Of a stretch of 16,126 bases of DNA, positions 1 to 7,587 are shown piece by piece (position 1 is the stretch's first letter; every line of letters starts with the position of its first letter). The position numbers and the translations under genes were made by a program. Location of the stretch: NCBI GenBank assembly GCA_021791295.1, contig JAJYWW010000017.1, positions 1 through 16,126 on the forward strand, given 5' to 3'. This DNA is from a bacterium (GTDB taxonomy: Bacteria; SZUA-79; Acidulodesulfobacterales; Acidulodesulfobacteraceae). The notes beneath the pieces are model-generated. The model searched no databases and was not told the DNA's origin. It saw nothing but the letters and a program-made list of their open reading frames with translations.

Positions 1-1
1 C

Positions 2-346
2 GCTATTAAAACCCCTCTCGCACAGCCGAGAAATCTTATGGGTGGACATATTCTTTCAGGTTTTGTAGGAGTCGCAAGCTATAAACTGCTCGGTCATATA
101 AATATGCCTTTAGCGGCCGCGGTGGCGGTTTCGTTTGCAATTATGCTTATGCACGCTACTAAAACGCTTCATCCTCCAGGGGGCGCCACTGCTTTAATAG
201 CGGTTATAGGGGGTAAAGGAATTTATAAGCTTGGTTTTCTTTATCCGCTGATGCCGGCAGGTTTGGGAGCGTTAATACTATTAATAGTCGCAGTAGTAGT
301 AAATAATCTTTCTAAATACAGGAAATATCCCGAATACTGGTGGTAA
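2..346 (+). CDS. HPP family membrane protein, C-terminal part (5' end outside window)
   Basis: The reading frame is open from the left edge, so this is the C-terminal 114 residues of a longer protein; the internal ATG at 38 is not the real start because family-typical residues (TPLAQPRNLMGGH) lie before it. The segment LHPPGGATAL is the HPP signature that names the family. Three hydrophobic stretches are visible, around the GGHILSGFVGV region, the AAAVAVSFAIML region and the GLGALILLIVAVVV region, so this is an inner-membrane protein. Some plant and cyanobacterial HPP proteins have been linked to nitrite transport; the substrate here cannot be read from sequence. The protein ends shortly after the last membrane segment with a basic, aromatic tail (YRKYPEYWW). 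Family assignment is secure, function is not. Confidence 0.85.
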   Translation, partial: AIKTPLAQPRNLMGGHILSGFVGVASYKLLGHINMPLAAAVAVSFAIMLMHATKTLHPPGGATALIAVIGGKGIYKLGFLYPLMPAGLGALILLIVAVVVNNLSKYRKYPEYWW

Positions 347-368
347 AATATAAATTATAAAAAAATTC

Positions 369-397
369 TTGACAAAAAAGCATAATTATTTAATAAT
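369..397 (+). promoter_or_regulatory. Sigma70-type promoter for rplM-rpsI
   Basis: A perfect -35 box TTGACA (369-374) is followed by a 17-bp spacer and AATAAT (392-397), a 5/6 match to the -10 consensus. It lies in the 108-bp gap between the HPP gene and rplM and would give a leader of about 50 nt. The surrounding DNA is very AT-rich, so the exact -10 could be shifted by one to three bases. Confidence 0.6.
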
Positions 398-454
398 ATA
401 AAACTACGCTTAAATTTTAAATATTATTTTATATTTTATTTTGGGAGATATTGA

Positions 455-871
455 ATGACTGAAAGCAAGTGGATATTGGTTGACGCAAAAGACATAAGCC
501 TTGGAAGAGTAGCAAGTTTTGCGGCCAACAGACTTATGGGCAAAGATAAAGCGGACTGGACGCCGTATGCCGACAACGGAGATTTCGTTATAATTATAAA
601 CAGCGCCAAAGCTAAATTAACCGGAAAAAAAACCGAAGACAAAGAGTATCATTTTCACAGCGGTTATCCGGGAGGACTTAAAACGTTCAAATACAGAGAT
701 ATGGTTAAAAAAGACCATTCTTATCCTCTGATTTCGGCTATAAAAGGAATGCTTCCCAAGAATAAACTGTCGGATGCGGTAATAAAAAAAGTAAAAATAT
801 ACGAAGGCGAAGAACATCCTCATGCCGCGCAAAAGCCGGTCAGGGTAGAAATAGCAGATAAGGTAAAGTAA
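455..871 (+). CDS. rplM: 50S ribosomal protein L13
   Basis: A 138-residue protein of normal length for bacterial L13, an early-assembling protein of the large subunit that binds 23S rRNA. Family-typical segments run throughout: WILVDAKDISLGRVAS near the N-terminus, AKAKLTGKK and YHFHSGYPGG in the middle, and AIKGMLPKNKLS followed by a lysine-rich helix and VYEGEEHPH-like segment toward the end. A ribosome binding site GGGAG (443-447) lies 7 bases before the ATG. It is the first gene after the 369-397 promoter and is followed by rpsI, the usual bacterial pairing. The last codons and stop lie in a short tandem repeat (860-889). Confidence 0.98.
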   Translation: MTESKWILVDAKDISLGRVASFAANRLMGKDKADWTPYADNGDFVIIINSAKAKLTGKKTEDKEYHFHSGYPGGLKTFKYRDMVKKDHSYPLISAIKGMLPKNKLSDAVIKKVKIYEGEEHPHAAQKPVRVEIADKVK

Positions 872-889
872 AGCAAGGTAAAATAAAGT
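860..889 (+). repeat. Tandem 15-bp direct repeat at the rplM stop codon
   Basis: Two head-to-tail copies of a 15-mer, AAGGTAAAGTAAAGC (860-874) and AAGGTAAAATAAAGT (875-889), match at 13 of 15 positions. The first copy contains the last two L13 codons and the stop. A third partial copy, AAGGTAAAAGC (935-945), holds the rpsI ribosome binding site. Slippage duplication is the simplest explanation. Confidence 0.6.
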
Positions 890-947
890 AAAAAAAATTT
901 AAAAAATAGAAATTAAATTAAGTTATAATTAAGTAAGGTAAAAGCTG

Positions 948-1343
948 ATGGCTAAAAAAAGCATTATACACGCGGTAGGCAAAAGAAAAACAGGTATTGC
1001 AAGAGCTTATTTCAAAGAAGGCGCAGGCAAAATAATTGTTAACGGAAGAGATTTCGAGCAGTATTTTCCTCTTGAAAGCAACAGGGTTTCTGCCGTGAGG
1101 CCTTTAGCGTTTTATCCGATAGAAAATAAGTTCGACGTATATATAAACGTATCCGGCGGCGGATTAAGCGGTCAAGCGGGAGCGATAAGACTGGCGCTCG
1201 CAAAAGCTATTCTTCTTGTAAATCCGGAATTAAAAGAAACTCTTGCAAAAGCATCAATGCTTACAAGAGACCCGAGAGTCAAAGAAAGAAAGAAATACGG
1301 ACAGAAAGGGGCAAGAGCAAGATTCCAGTTCTCTAAGAGATAA
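948..1343 (+). CDS. rpsI: 30S ribosomal protein S9
   Basis: A 131-residue protein of standard length for bacterial S9, whose C-terminal tail reaches the P-site tRNA anticodon loop on the small subunit. The N-terminal HAVGKRKTGIARAYF motif, the central VSGGGLSGQAGAIRLALA signature and the basic tail ending RARFQFSKR are all intact, including the conserved terminal KR. The start is supported by AAGG (935-938), nine bases upstream of ATG. It is cotranscribed with rplM (76-bp gap) and is followed 20 bp later by argC. Confidence 0.98.
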   Translation: MAKKSIIHAVGKRKTGIARAYFKEGAGKIIVNGRDFEQYFPLESNRVSAVRPLAFYPIENKFDVYINVSGGGLSGQAGAIRLALAKAILLVNPELKETLAKASMLTRDPRVKERKKYGQKGARARFQFSKR

Positions 1344-1363
1344 TATAATCGTTATATCCATAA

Positions 1364-2449
1364 ATGATAAGAGTTTCGATTGTAGGGGCATCCGGTTACA
1401 GCGGCGTATATCTTATACAGGCGCTGTCGTCAAGACCGGATGTTTCTATATCGGTAATTACTTCAAACAGTAATGCCGGTAAAAAACTTTCCGATTTTTT
1501 TCCTCTGTTTGCAAAAACGAACCATAAAAATCCTTTGTTATCCGAAATTAAATTTTCGCTTTTCGACGCAGATTTAATCGGCGGTTCTTCGGATGCCGTA
1601 TTTTTTTGCCTTCCGCACAACGAAAGTTCTAAACTTATACCGGCTGTTTTAAAGAAAAACAAAGACGTTAAAATAATCGATATCGGCGCCGATTTCAGAT
1701 TCGACGAGGTATCGGTCTATGAGCGGCATTACGGCAAACATAACGCTCCGGAATTAAACGGCGGTTTCGTTTACGGTCTTTCCGACGTTTTTTACGATAA
1801 AATCAAAAATTCGCAATTCATCGCCAATCCGGGATGTTATCCGACCGGCGCTTTACTTCCGGTTCTGCCTCTTGTTTTTAATGAGTGCGTAGATTTTTCG
1901 TTTCCGGTCGTAATAGACTCTCTGTCCGGAATTTCCGGCGCCGGAAGAGGCTTAAAATTGCAGAACCTTTTTTGCGAGGCCGAGAATTCGGCAAAAGCCT
2001 ATAACGTTTGGACGCACAGACATCTGCCGGAAATTAAAGAAAAAATAGAAAAAGCCTGCAAACTTACGCCCGACGTTATATTTACCCCTCATGTTATTCC
2101 CGTTGCAAGGGGCATACTGACCACGGTATATATAAAATTAAACAAAAGTTTATCCAAAGAAAACATAACCGGCATATATGAAAATTTTTACTGCGGAAGC
2201 TCTTTTATTTCAATAATTAATAATATAGAAGACTGCAATATAAAAAACGTCGTTTATACGAACAACTGCCATATCGCTTTTGAAATACGCGAAGAAAACG
2301 ACGCCAGCGCAGGCGGCTCTATGATTAAAATAGTAAGCGCAATCGACAACCTCGGAAAAGGTGCTTCTCTTCAGGCAATTCAGAATATGAATCTTATGTT
2401 CGGCTTAGAGCCGGACTTCGGAATACCTCAATATTCGCCTTATCCGTAA
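1364..2449 (+). CDS. argC: N-acetyl-gamma-glutamyl-phosphate reductase (type 1)
   Basis: Catalyses the NADPH-dependent reduction of N-acetylglutamyl phosphate to the semialdehyde in arginine synthesis, in the cytosol. The protein opens with the nucleotide-binding motif VGASGYSG (residues 7-14). The catalytic cysteine is C158 within ANPGCYPTGA, and the SLSGISGAGR segment and the THRHLPEI segment with its conserved histidine follow. Length 361 is slightly above the usual 340-350 for type 1 enzymes. It lies 20 bp after rpsI and so probably shares that transcript, a linkage common in deltaproteobacteria. No clear Shine-Dalgarno sequence precedes the ATG, but the start is fixed by the glycine-rich motif immediately after it. 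No other arginine gene is in the window. Confidence 0.96.
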   Translation: MIRVSIVGASGYSGVYLIQALSSRPDVSISVITSNSNAGKKLSDFFPLFAKTNHKNPLLSEIKFSLFDADLIGGSSDAVFFCLPHNESSKLIPAVLKKNKDVKIIDIGADFRFDEVSVYERHYGKHNAPELNGGFVYGLSDVFYDKIKNSQFIANPGCYPTGALLPVLPLVFNECVDFSFPVVIDSLSGISGAGRGLKLQNLFCEAENSAKAYNVWTHRHLPEIKEKIEKACKLTPDVIFTPHVIPVARGILTTVYIKLNKSLSKENITGIYENFYCGSSFISIINNIEDCNIKNVVYTNNCHIAFEIREENDASAGGSMIKIVSAIDNLGKGASLQAIQNMNLMFGLEPDFGIPQYSPYP

Positions 2450-2450
2450 T

Positions 2451-2474
2451 CGGCCTTGAATCAAGCCGTTTATT
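2451..2474 (+). terminator. Weak candidate terminator after argC
   Basis: Directly after the argC stop, CGGC-TTGA and TCAAGCCG can form a short stem with one bulged C, followed by the T-rich run GTTTATTCT. The loop is small and the U-tract imperfect, so termination here is only a possibility. Confidence 0.25.
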
Positions 2475-2491
2475 CTCATACTTTCTTCTTA

Positions 2492-2561
2492 CGGTAAGGA
2501 AAAAGGCGTCAAAAGAATATTTGCAGGATTAAGAATATTGTTTTTCCTTGAAACATTACCG
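2492..2561 (+). repeat. Interrupted inverted repeat upstream of the substrate-binding protein gene
   Basis: AAGGAAAAA (2496-2504) is exactly complementary to TTTTTCCTT (2541-2549), and the outer CGGT (2492-2495) pairs with ACCG (2558-2561) across an 8-base bulge. Inside, AATATT occurs at 2516-2521 and again at 2534-2539. The structure fills most of the 136-bp gap between argC and the next gene. It could be a leader fold, a degenerate terminator or an operator; none can be chosen from sequence alone. Confidence 0.4.
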
Positions 2562-2577
2562 CTTAATCTGAGATAAT
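2548..2577 (+). promoter_or_regulatory. Possible promoter for the substrate-binding protein gene
   Basis: TTGAAA (2548-2553), an 18-bp spacer and GATAAT (2572-2577, 5/6 match to the -10 consensus). Transcription would then begin almost at the ATG (2586), giving a leaderless or nearly leaderless mRNA, which agrees with the lack of a good ribosome binding site there. AT-rich context makes chance matches easy. Confidence 0.3.
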
Positions 2578-2585
2578 AAATAAAT

Positions 2586-4238
2586 ATGAAATTATCCGGA
2601 TTTAAAAAACGAATTAAGTACCAGCTTCTCATTATTGCGGTTTTAGCGTTATCCGCCGCATCGGCCGTATTTTTTTATTCAAAATCTGGCGCTAAAAATA
2701 ACCGCAATAAAATAATAAAACCTTTAAAAAACATTCAAAATTCTTCTTTGATTATCGGTTTGCCGGCCGACGCTACGAATCTTATAGGCAATATGGCGGC
2801 AGACGCGCCTACGGCGGAAGTTACGTCTCAAATTTACGACGGTTTGGTAAGATATAACCGCAATTTTAAAATAGTTCCGGATCTCGCTAAATCTTGGAAA
2901 ATAAGCAACGGCGGTAAAACTATAACTTTTTATCTAAGACGCGGCGTTTACTGGCAGAACGGACAAAAATTTACCGCAAAGGACGTTATGTTTACCTACC
3001 GTTTAATGGTAAACCCTAAAACGCCTACGCCTTATGCATCGGAATACCTTAAAGTTTATAAAGCCCAAACTATAGGAAAATATATTTTTCGGGTTACTTA
3101 CAAAAAGCCTTACGCGCCGGCTCTTTCTTCGTGGGGATTAAGCATTTTGCCGGAAAAACTTTTAAAAGGAAAAAATTTATTAACCACTAAGCTAAGAAGC
3201 CGTCCGGTCGGTACCGGTCCTTACGAATTCTATAAATGGATCCACGGTTACGAAATAGTTTTAAAAGCCAATCCTCATTATTTTATGGGCGCCCCAAAAA
3301 TAAAACGCATCGTTTATAAAATAGTTCCGGATATTTCGTCTATGTTTTTGATGCTTAAATCCAACGGTATAAGCTATATGGGATTAAGCCCTATTCAATA
3401 TAAATACGAATCTAACGGAAAAGGATTTAATTCAAAGTTTAAAAAATATATTCATCCTTCTTTAAGTTTTACTTTTCTGGGATATAATCTTTTAGACCCG
3501 CTTTTCAAGAACGTAAAAGTAAGGCGGGCTTTAAGCTATGCGATAAATAAAAAAGAGATAATAAAAGGAGCTCTGTTCGGATTGGGAATTCACTGTTACG
3601 GCCCTTTTATGCCGGGAACTTATTTTTACGATAAGAACGTAAAAAAATACCGCTATAATCCCCATAAAGCTCTGCGGCTTTTAAGGCAGGCGGGATGGCG
3701 TTTAAAAAACGGAATTTTGGAAAAAAACGGCGTTCCGTTCAGGTTTACGATACTTACTCCTCAGGGCAATCAGGAAAGACTTTCCGCAGCCGAAATTATA
3801 CAGCAAAATTTAAAAAAAATAGGCATAAAAGCGGGAATAAGGGTTATGGAATGGACGTCGCTGATATCCGAATTTATTATGAAAAAAAAGTTTCAGACAG
3901 TTTTGCTGGGATTTACGATAACGCCGGACCCTTACGACAACGCTTCGATATTTACCGGTTCAAATATCGTTCCTAAAGGCTTAAACTTTACATCTTTTAA
4001 TAATCCAAAAATAGACGTTTTATTCAGAAAAGCAAGGTCCACGTTCGATTTAAAAAAGCAGAAAAAATATTATTTCAAAATTCAGCGCATTCTTGCAAAA
4101 GAAGCTCCTTATACTTTTTTATACGTTCCTTATGCAATGCCCGTAGTCGTCAGAACCGTAAAAGGAATAAAGCCCGCTCCCGCAGGAATCGGGTACGATA
4201 TAAGAAAATGGTATTATAAAAAAGGATTTGCGTATTAA
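2586..4238 (+). CDS. ABC transporter substrate-binding protein, SBP_bac_5 (peptide/nickel) family
   Basis: A 550-residue extracytoplasmic solute receptor of the DppA/OppA/NikA type, which normally delivers peptides, nickel chelates or related solutes to an ABC permease. A basic start (MKLSGFKKRIKYQ) and one hydrophobic stretch at about residues 14-32 form an N-terminal signal or anchor. No lipobox cysteine is present, so it is probably a membrane-anchored or periplasmic protein rather than a lipoprotein. Family features include EVTSQIYDGLVRYN, LAKSWKISNGGKTITFYLRRGVYWQNG (split here across lobes), FTAKDVMFTYR, RPVGTGPYEF, VRRALSYAINKKEII and the closing YDIRKWYYK. No permease or ATPase genes are adjacent, so it is an orphan receptor here. 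moaC begins 30 bp downstream and may be cotranscribed. Ligand unknown. Confidence 0.9.
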   Translation: MKLSGFKKRIKYQLLIIAVLALSAASAVFFYSKSGAKNNRNKIIKPLKNIQNSSLIIGLPADATNLIGNMAADAPTAEVTSQIYDGLVRYNRNFKIVPDLAKSWKISNGGKTITFYLRRGVYWQNGQKFTAKDVMFTYRLMVNPKTPTPYASEYLKVYKAQTIGKYIFRVTYKKPYAPALSSWGLSILPEKLLKGKNLLTTKLRSRPVGTGPYEFYKWIHGYEIVLKANPHYFMGAPKIKRIVYKIVPDISSMFLMLKSNGISYMGLSPIQYKYESNGKGFNSKFKKYIHPSLSFTFLGYNLLDPLFKNVKVRRALSYAINKKEIIKGALFGLGIHCYGPFMPGTYFYDKNVKKYRYNPHKALRLLRQAGWRLKNGILEKNGVPFRFTILTPQGNQERLSAAEIIQQNLKKIGIKAGIRVMEWTSLISEFIMKKKFQTVLLGFTITPDPYDNASIFTGSNIVPKGLNFTSFNNPKIDVLFRKARSTFDLKKQKKYYFKIQRILAKEAPYTFLYVPYAMPVVVRTVKGIKPAPAGIGYDIRKWYYKKGFAY

Positions 4239-4268
4239 TAAATAAATTTAACTTAAGGAGATAATGAA

Positions 4269-4754
4269 ATGAAAAATACGGCGGTTTTGTCGCATTTAGA
4301 CGAAAACGGAATGCCGAAAATGGTGGATGTTTCCGAAAAAAAAGATACCGTAAGAACGGCTTCCGCCCACGCAAAAGTGACTATGTCGGAAGAAGCCTTT
4401 AAACTCGCAGTCGGCGGTGGGGGAAAAAAGGGAGACGTTTTTGGGACTGCAAAGATTGCGGGCATTATGGCGGCAAAAAAAACATCTGAATTAATACCTC
4501 TTTGCCATCCTTTAAATATAGAAGGATGCGATATCGTTTTTAAACCTGAAGAAAAGGAAAATTCCGTAGAAATAATTTCCACGGTTAAAATATCGGGAAA
4601 AACCGGAGTGGAGATGGAAAGTCTTACCTCCGCGGCGGCGGCGGCTCTTACCGTTTACGATATGTTAAAAGCGGCGGATAAATCCATAGAAATATCGGAG
4701 ATTTACCTTATAAGCAAAGAAGGCGGAAAAAGCGGAACGTATAAGAGAAAATAA
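4269..4754 (+). CDS. moaC: Cyclic pyranopterin monophosphate synthase MoaC
   Basis: Converts the 3',8-cyclo-GTP product of MoaA to cyclic pyranopterin monophosphate, the first stable intermediate of molybdenum cofactor synthesis. The 161-residue length is normal. The N-terminal MVDVSEKKDTVRTASA segment, K53/K54, the LIPLCHPL motif with H80, GKTGVEMES and D131/K134 in the ALTVYDMLKAADK helix match the known active-site positions (E. coli H77, D128, K131). The protein ends with the typical GGKSGTYKRK. A strong ribosome binding site AAGGAG (4255-4260) sets the start. No other mo-cofactor genes are nearby; its presence implies that the cell makes molybdo- or tungsto-enzymes. Confidence 0.97.
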   Translation: MKNTAVLSHLDENGMPKMVDVSEKKDTVRTASAHAKVTMSEEAFKLAVGGGGKKGDVFGTAKIAGIMAAKKTSELIPLCHPLNIEGCDIVFKPEEKENSVEIISTVKISGKTGVEMESLTSAAAAALTVYDMLKAADKSIEISEIYLISKEGGKSGTYKRK

Positions 4755-4778
4755 AAAAATTGACGGAAAAAAAATTTA

Positions 4779-4807
4779 TTGCAAATTTTAAATGTTTATC
4801 CTATAAT
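4779..4807 (+). promoter_or_regulatory. Sigma70-type promoter for the sdh operon
   Basis: TTGCAA (4779-4784), a 17-bp spacer and a perfect TATAAT (4802-4807) lie in the 135-bp gap between moaC and sdhA. The expected start site near 4814 leaves a leader of about 75 nt. This is the cleanest promoter in the window. Confidence 0.65.
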
Positions 4808-4834
4808 ATCAAAAACCGTATTCTTATATTAAAC

Positions 4835-4858
4835 GGCGGAATTAAGTCTGCCTCCGCC
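4835..4858 (+). promoter_or_regulatory. Small hairpin in the sdhA leader
   Basis: GGCGGA (4835-4840) and TCCGCC (4853-4858) form a 6-bp GC-rich stem with a 12-base loop. The surrounding leader is nearly all A and T, so the GC arms stand out. It lies between the promoter and the sdhA ribosome binding site AGAGG (4879-4883) and lacks a U-tract, so it is not a terminator. It may stabilise or regulate the mRNA. Confidence 0.4.
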
Positions 4859-4889
4859 AAGCAAATTGTTAAAATAATAGAGGTTATAA

Positions 4890-6566
4890 ATGTTAAAACA
4901 TGACGTTGTTATTGTCGGCGCCGGACTTGCGGGATTAAGGGCGGCCGTGGAACTTAGGAAAAAAGGCATAGATGCCGTAATAGTCAGCAAGGTTTATCCT
5001 ACGCGTTCCCATTCCGGAGCGGCTCAAGGCGGGGTCAACGCTGCATTCGACGAAAACGATTCCTGGGAATCCCATTTTTTCGATACCGTAAAAGGCAGCG
5101 ATTATCTCGGCGATCAGGATGCTATAGAAATACTGACAAGCGAAGCTCCAGGAAACATACTTGAACTTCAGAGCATGGGCGTTGTTTTCAACAGAAACGA
5201 TAAAGGCGGAATAGCGCAGAGACCTTTCGGCGGACAAAGTTTCCCCCGTTCCTGCTACTATGCGGATGCCGTGGGACATATGATGCTGCATGGATTGTTC
5301 GACAACGTACTCAAATATAAAACAAAAATTCTTTACGAATATTTCGTTACCAGCCTGCTGACCGATAACGGTAAAGTCAGCGGCGTAGTGGCATACGATA
5401 TTAAAAACGGAAAATTCGAGGGTATTGCCGCAAAAGCCGTTTTATTCGCTACCGGAGGATACGGACAGGTTTATTCTTCCAACACCAATGCGTTAATAAA
5501 TACCGGAGACGGTATGGCAATATCTATCAACGCCGGCGTTCCGCTTATGGATATGGAATTCGTCCAGTTTCATCCGACAACGCTTAAAAGCACCGGAATA
5601 TTGGTAACGGAGGGAGCAAGAGGGGAAGGGGCATATCTTCTTAATTCGCTCGGCGTCCGCTTTATGTCTAAATATGCTCCTAAAGCAATGGAACTTGCGC
5701 CGAGAGACGTAGTGGCAAGAGCCGAACAGACGGAAATAAACGAAGGCAGGGGCGTCAATGGAGCCATTCTTTTAGATATAAGGCATCTCGGCAAAGAAAG
5801 AATAATGGAAAGGCTTCCGCAGATTATGCAGTTATCTATCGATTTTGAAGGGGTTAATCCCATTCATGAGCCTATCCCCATAAGACCCGGCGCTCATTAC
5901 TCTATGGGCGGAATTAAAACGGATTATAACGGGAGAACGGCAATAGAAGGCTATTATTCCGCAGGCGAGTCTGCCTGCGTCAGCGTCCACGGGGCAAACA
6001 GGCTCGGCGGAAATTCCCTTCTCGATACCGTTGTTTTCGGCAGAAGGGCGGGAATAGACATAGCCGAATATCTTAAATCTGTCGCCGGAGACAGAAAATT
6101 CGACGAATCGGCAATAAAAAGAGACGAAGAAAAATTCGAACAATTAAAAAAATCGGCGGGAAAAGAAAGGCACGGCCTTTTAAAATCGGAACTCCAGGAA
6201 GAGATGAGAGCGGACGTCGGAGTATTCAGGGAAGAAAACGCCATGAAAAAAGCTTTAGACAAAATAGGCGAACTCAAAGAACGCGCAAAAAATATAGGAA
6301 TAGACGACAAATCGAAAACATTTAATACCGATATAGTAGAAGCGTTCGAGTTTAGCAATATACTGCTTATAGCCGAAGTAATAACGAGAGGAGCTATACT
6401 AAGAAAGGAATCGAGAGGCGCACATTACAGAACGGATTTTCCGGAAAGAGACGATTCCAACTGGCTCAAACATACGCTTGCGACCTTAGACGAAAACGGA
6501 AACATAAAATTCGATTTTTCCGAAGTTGCGATAACAAAATTTAAACCTCAACCGAGGACGTATTAA
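4890..6566 (+). CDS. sdhA: Succinate dehydrogenase/fumarate reductase flavoprotein subunit
   Basis: The catalytic subunit, interconverting succinate and fumarate with covalently bound FAD. The dinucleotide-binding motif VIVGAGLAGL is at residues 7-16. The FAD-linked histidine is H41 in RSHSGAAQGG. Active-site residues corresponding to E. coli H242, E255, R286, H354 and R399 are H228 (FHPTT), E241 (EGARGEG), R272 (PRDVVAR), H336 (GAHYSMGG) and R371 (NRLGGNSLLD). All are present, so the enzyme should be active. Length 558 is a little under the E. coli protein. There is no twin-arginine or other signal peptide, so the subunit faces the cytoplasm, unlike the periplasmic MfrA relatives. Ribosome binding site AGAGG is 6 bases before ATG. 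It leads the sdhA-sdhB-sdhE operon. The sequence does not decide the reaction direction in vivo. Confidence 0.96.
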   Translation: MLKHDVVIVGAGLAGLRAAVELRKKGIDAVIVSKVYPTRSHSGAAQGGVNAAFDENDSWESHFFDTVKGSDYLGDQDAIEILTSEAPGNILELQSMGVVFNRNDKGGIAQRPFGGQSFPRSCYYADAVGHMMLHGLFDNVLKYKTKILYEYFVTSLLTDNGKVSGVVAYDIKNGKFEGIAAKAVLFATGGYGQVYSSNTNALINTGDGMAISINAGVPLMDMEFVQFHPTTLKSTGILVTEGARGEGAYLLNSLGVRFMSKYAPKAMELAPRDVVARAEQTEINEGRGVNGAILLDIRHLGKERIMERLPQIMQLSIDFEGVNPIHEPIPIRPGAHYSMGGIKTDYNGRTAIEGYYSAGESACVSVHGANRLGGNSLLDTVVFGRRAGIDIAEYLKSVAGDRKFDESAIKRDEEKFEQLKKSAGKERHGLLKSELQEEMRADVGVFREENAMKKALDKIGELKERAKNIGIDDKSKTFNTDIVEAFEFSNILLIAEVITRGAILRKESRGAHYRTDFPERDDSNWLKHTLATLDENGNIKFDFSEVAITKFKPQPRTY

Positions 6567-6588
6567 TTAATAGCGAGGAAAACATATA

Positions 6589-7587
6589 ATGGAATTTAAG
6601 GTAAGGGCTTACAGATTTAATCCTGAAACCGACGAAAAACCGTACTATAAAGAATATACCGCAGAAGACTATCCGGGCATGACGGTTTTAAACGCCTTAA
6701 TAAAAATAAAATCGGAGCTTGACGGAACGCTTAGTTTTAGAAGGTCATGCAGAAGCGCTATCTGCGGTTCCTGCGCGATGAAAATAAACGGCATAACAAA
6801 GCTTGCATGCAAAACGCAGGTCAGCTTGGAAATCGATAAGTTTGGAATAATAAACGTCGAACCTCTTGCCAACATGCCGGTAATTCGCGATTTAATCGTA
6901 GATCAGGAGGTTTTTTTCGATAAGATAAAAGCCATAAAACCTTATCTGCTCGGACAGAGGGAAGACGAAGCCCATAACCGTTTTAAGACATTAAAAGAAG
7001 GCGAAAAAATCAGTCAGCCGGTTTACGATAAATCGGAGTTTAAAAATTTGACCGGAAACGAAGATACGCCCAACTGCATTTTATGCGAATGCTGTTATTC
7101 CGAATGCGGCGGAGTAGTCGGCAATAAAGACTATTTAGGGCCTGCCGCTCTCGCTAAACTGTACAGATATGCCGAAGATCCGAGAGATAACGATAAAAAC
7201 GGTTCGCGTTTAGTAAACGGTTCTATGCCTAACGGTTTTTGGGACTGCGTTCACTGCCAGTCATGCGAACAGTTCTGCCCGAAAGGCATTTCTCCGGTAA
7301 AATCGATAGTAAGACTGCATGAAAAATCGATTAAAAATTCCATTACTTTTTCGTCAGGCTCAAAGCATGTAGTTTCTATAGCAAGATCTATAGGCGAAAC
7401 GGGAAGGTTAGACGAAATAAAAGTTGCATTTGAATCCGGAGGGGTTACCGGACTTTTAAACGATCTGCCCGTTGCGTTCGGCGCAGGCCTAAAGGGAAAG
7501 ATACCGCCTTTCAGGCATAAATTAATAAAAGATATGGAAGATATTCGGCTTGCATATAAAGAGTTGGACTTGGAGGATAAATTATGA
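6589..7587 (+). CDS. sdhB: Succinate dehydrogenase/fumarate reductase iron-sulfur subunit, all-cysteine form
   Basis: Carries electrons from the flavoprotein through three Fe-S clusters. The plant-type [2Fe-2S] ligands are C54, C59, C62 and C74. The second motif is C163, C166, C169 and C173 (with an extra C168). The third motif is C220, C223, C226 and C230 followed by PKGI. In E. coli the position of C223 is Ile209, which leaves a [3Fe-4S] cluster; here a cysteine fills it, predicting a second [4Fe-4S]. That substitution, the CCG-domain partner and the absence of membrane anchors are marks of the type E enzymes first described in Sulfolobales. The 332-residue length includes a C-terminal extension of about 90 residues after the last motif, absent from E. 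coli SdhB. Ribosome binding site GAGGAA (6575-6580). Its stop overlaps the next start (ATGA). Confidence 0.94.
   Translation: MEFKVRAYRFNPETDEKPYYKEYTAEDYPGMTVLNALIKIKSELDGTLSFRRSCRSAICGSCAMKINGITKLACKTQVSLEIDKFGIINVEPLANMPVIRDLIVDQEVFFDKIKAIKPYLLGQREDEAHNRFKTLKEGEKISQPVYDKSEFKNLTGNEDTPNCILCECCYSECGGVVGNKDYLGPAALAKLYRYAEDPRDNDKNGSRLVNGSMPNGFWDCVHCQSCEQFCPKGISPVKSIVRLHEKSIKNSITFSSGSKHVVSIARSIGETGRLDEIKVAFESGGVTGLLNDLPVAFGAGLKGKIPPFRHKLIKDMEDIRLAYKELDLEDKL

Noticed and set aside
404..454. Autoregulatory L13-type leader before rplM
   Set aside because: The leader is almost all A and T with no stem worth naming.
3695..3976. Open frame of 93 codons inside the substrate-binding protein gene
   Set aside because: A lysine- and arginine-rich shadow of the real frame with no ribosome binding site or recognisable domain.
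4760..4788. TTGACG at 4760-4765 as the sdh -35 box
   Set aside because: It has no -10 match at the proper distance, whereas TTGCAA at 4779 has a 17-bp spacer to a perfect TATAAT.
5570..6358. Several open frames antisense to sdhA
   Set aside because: They overlap a fully conserved gene, resemble no family, and follow from codon bias of the sense strand.
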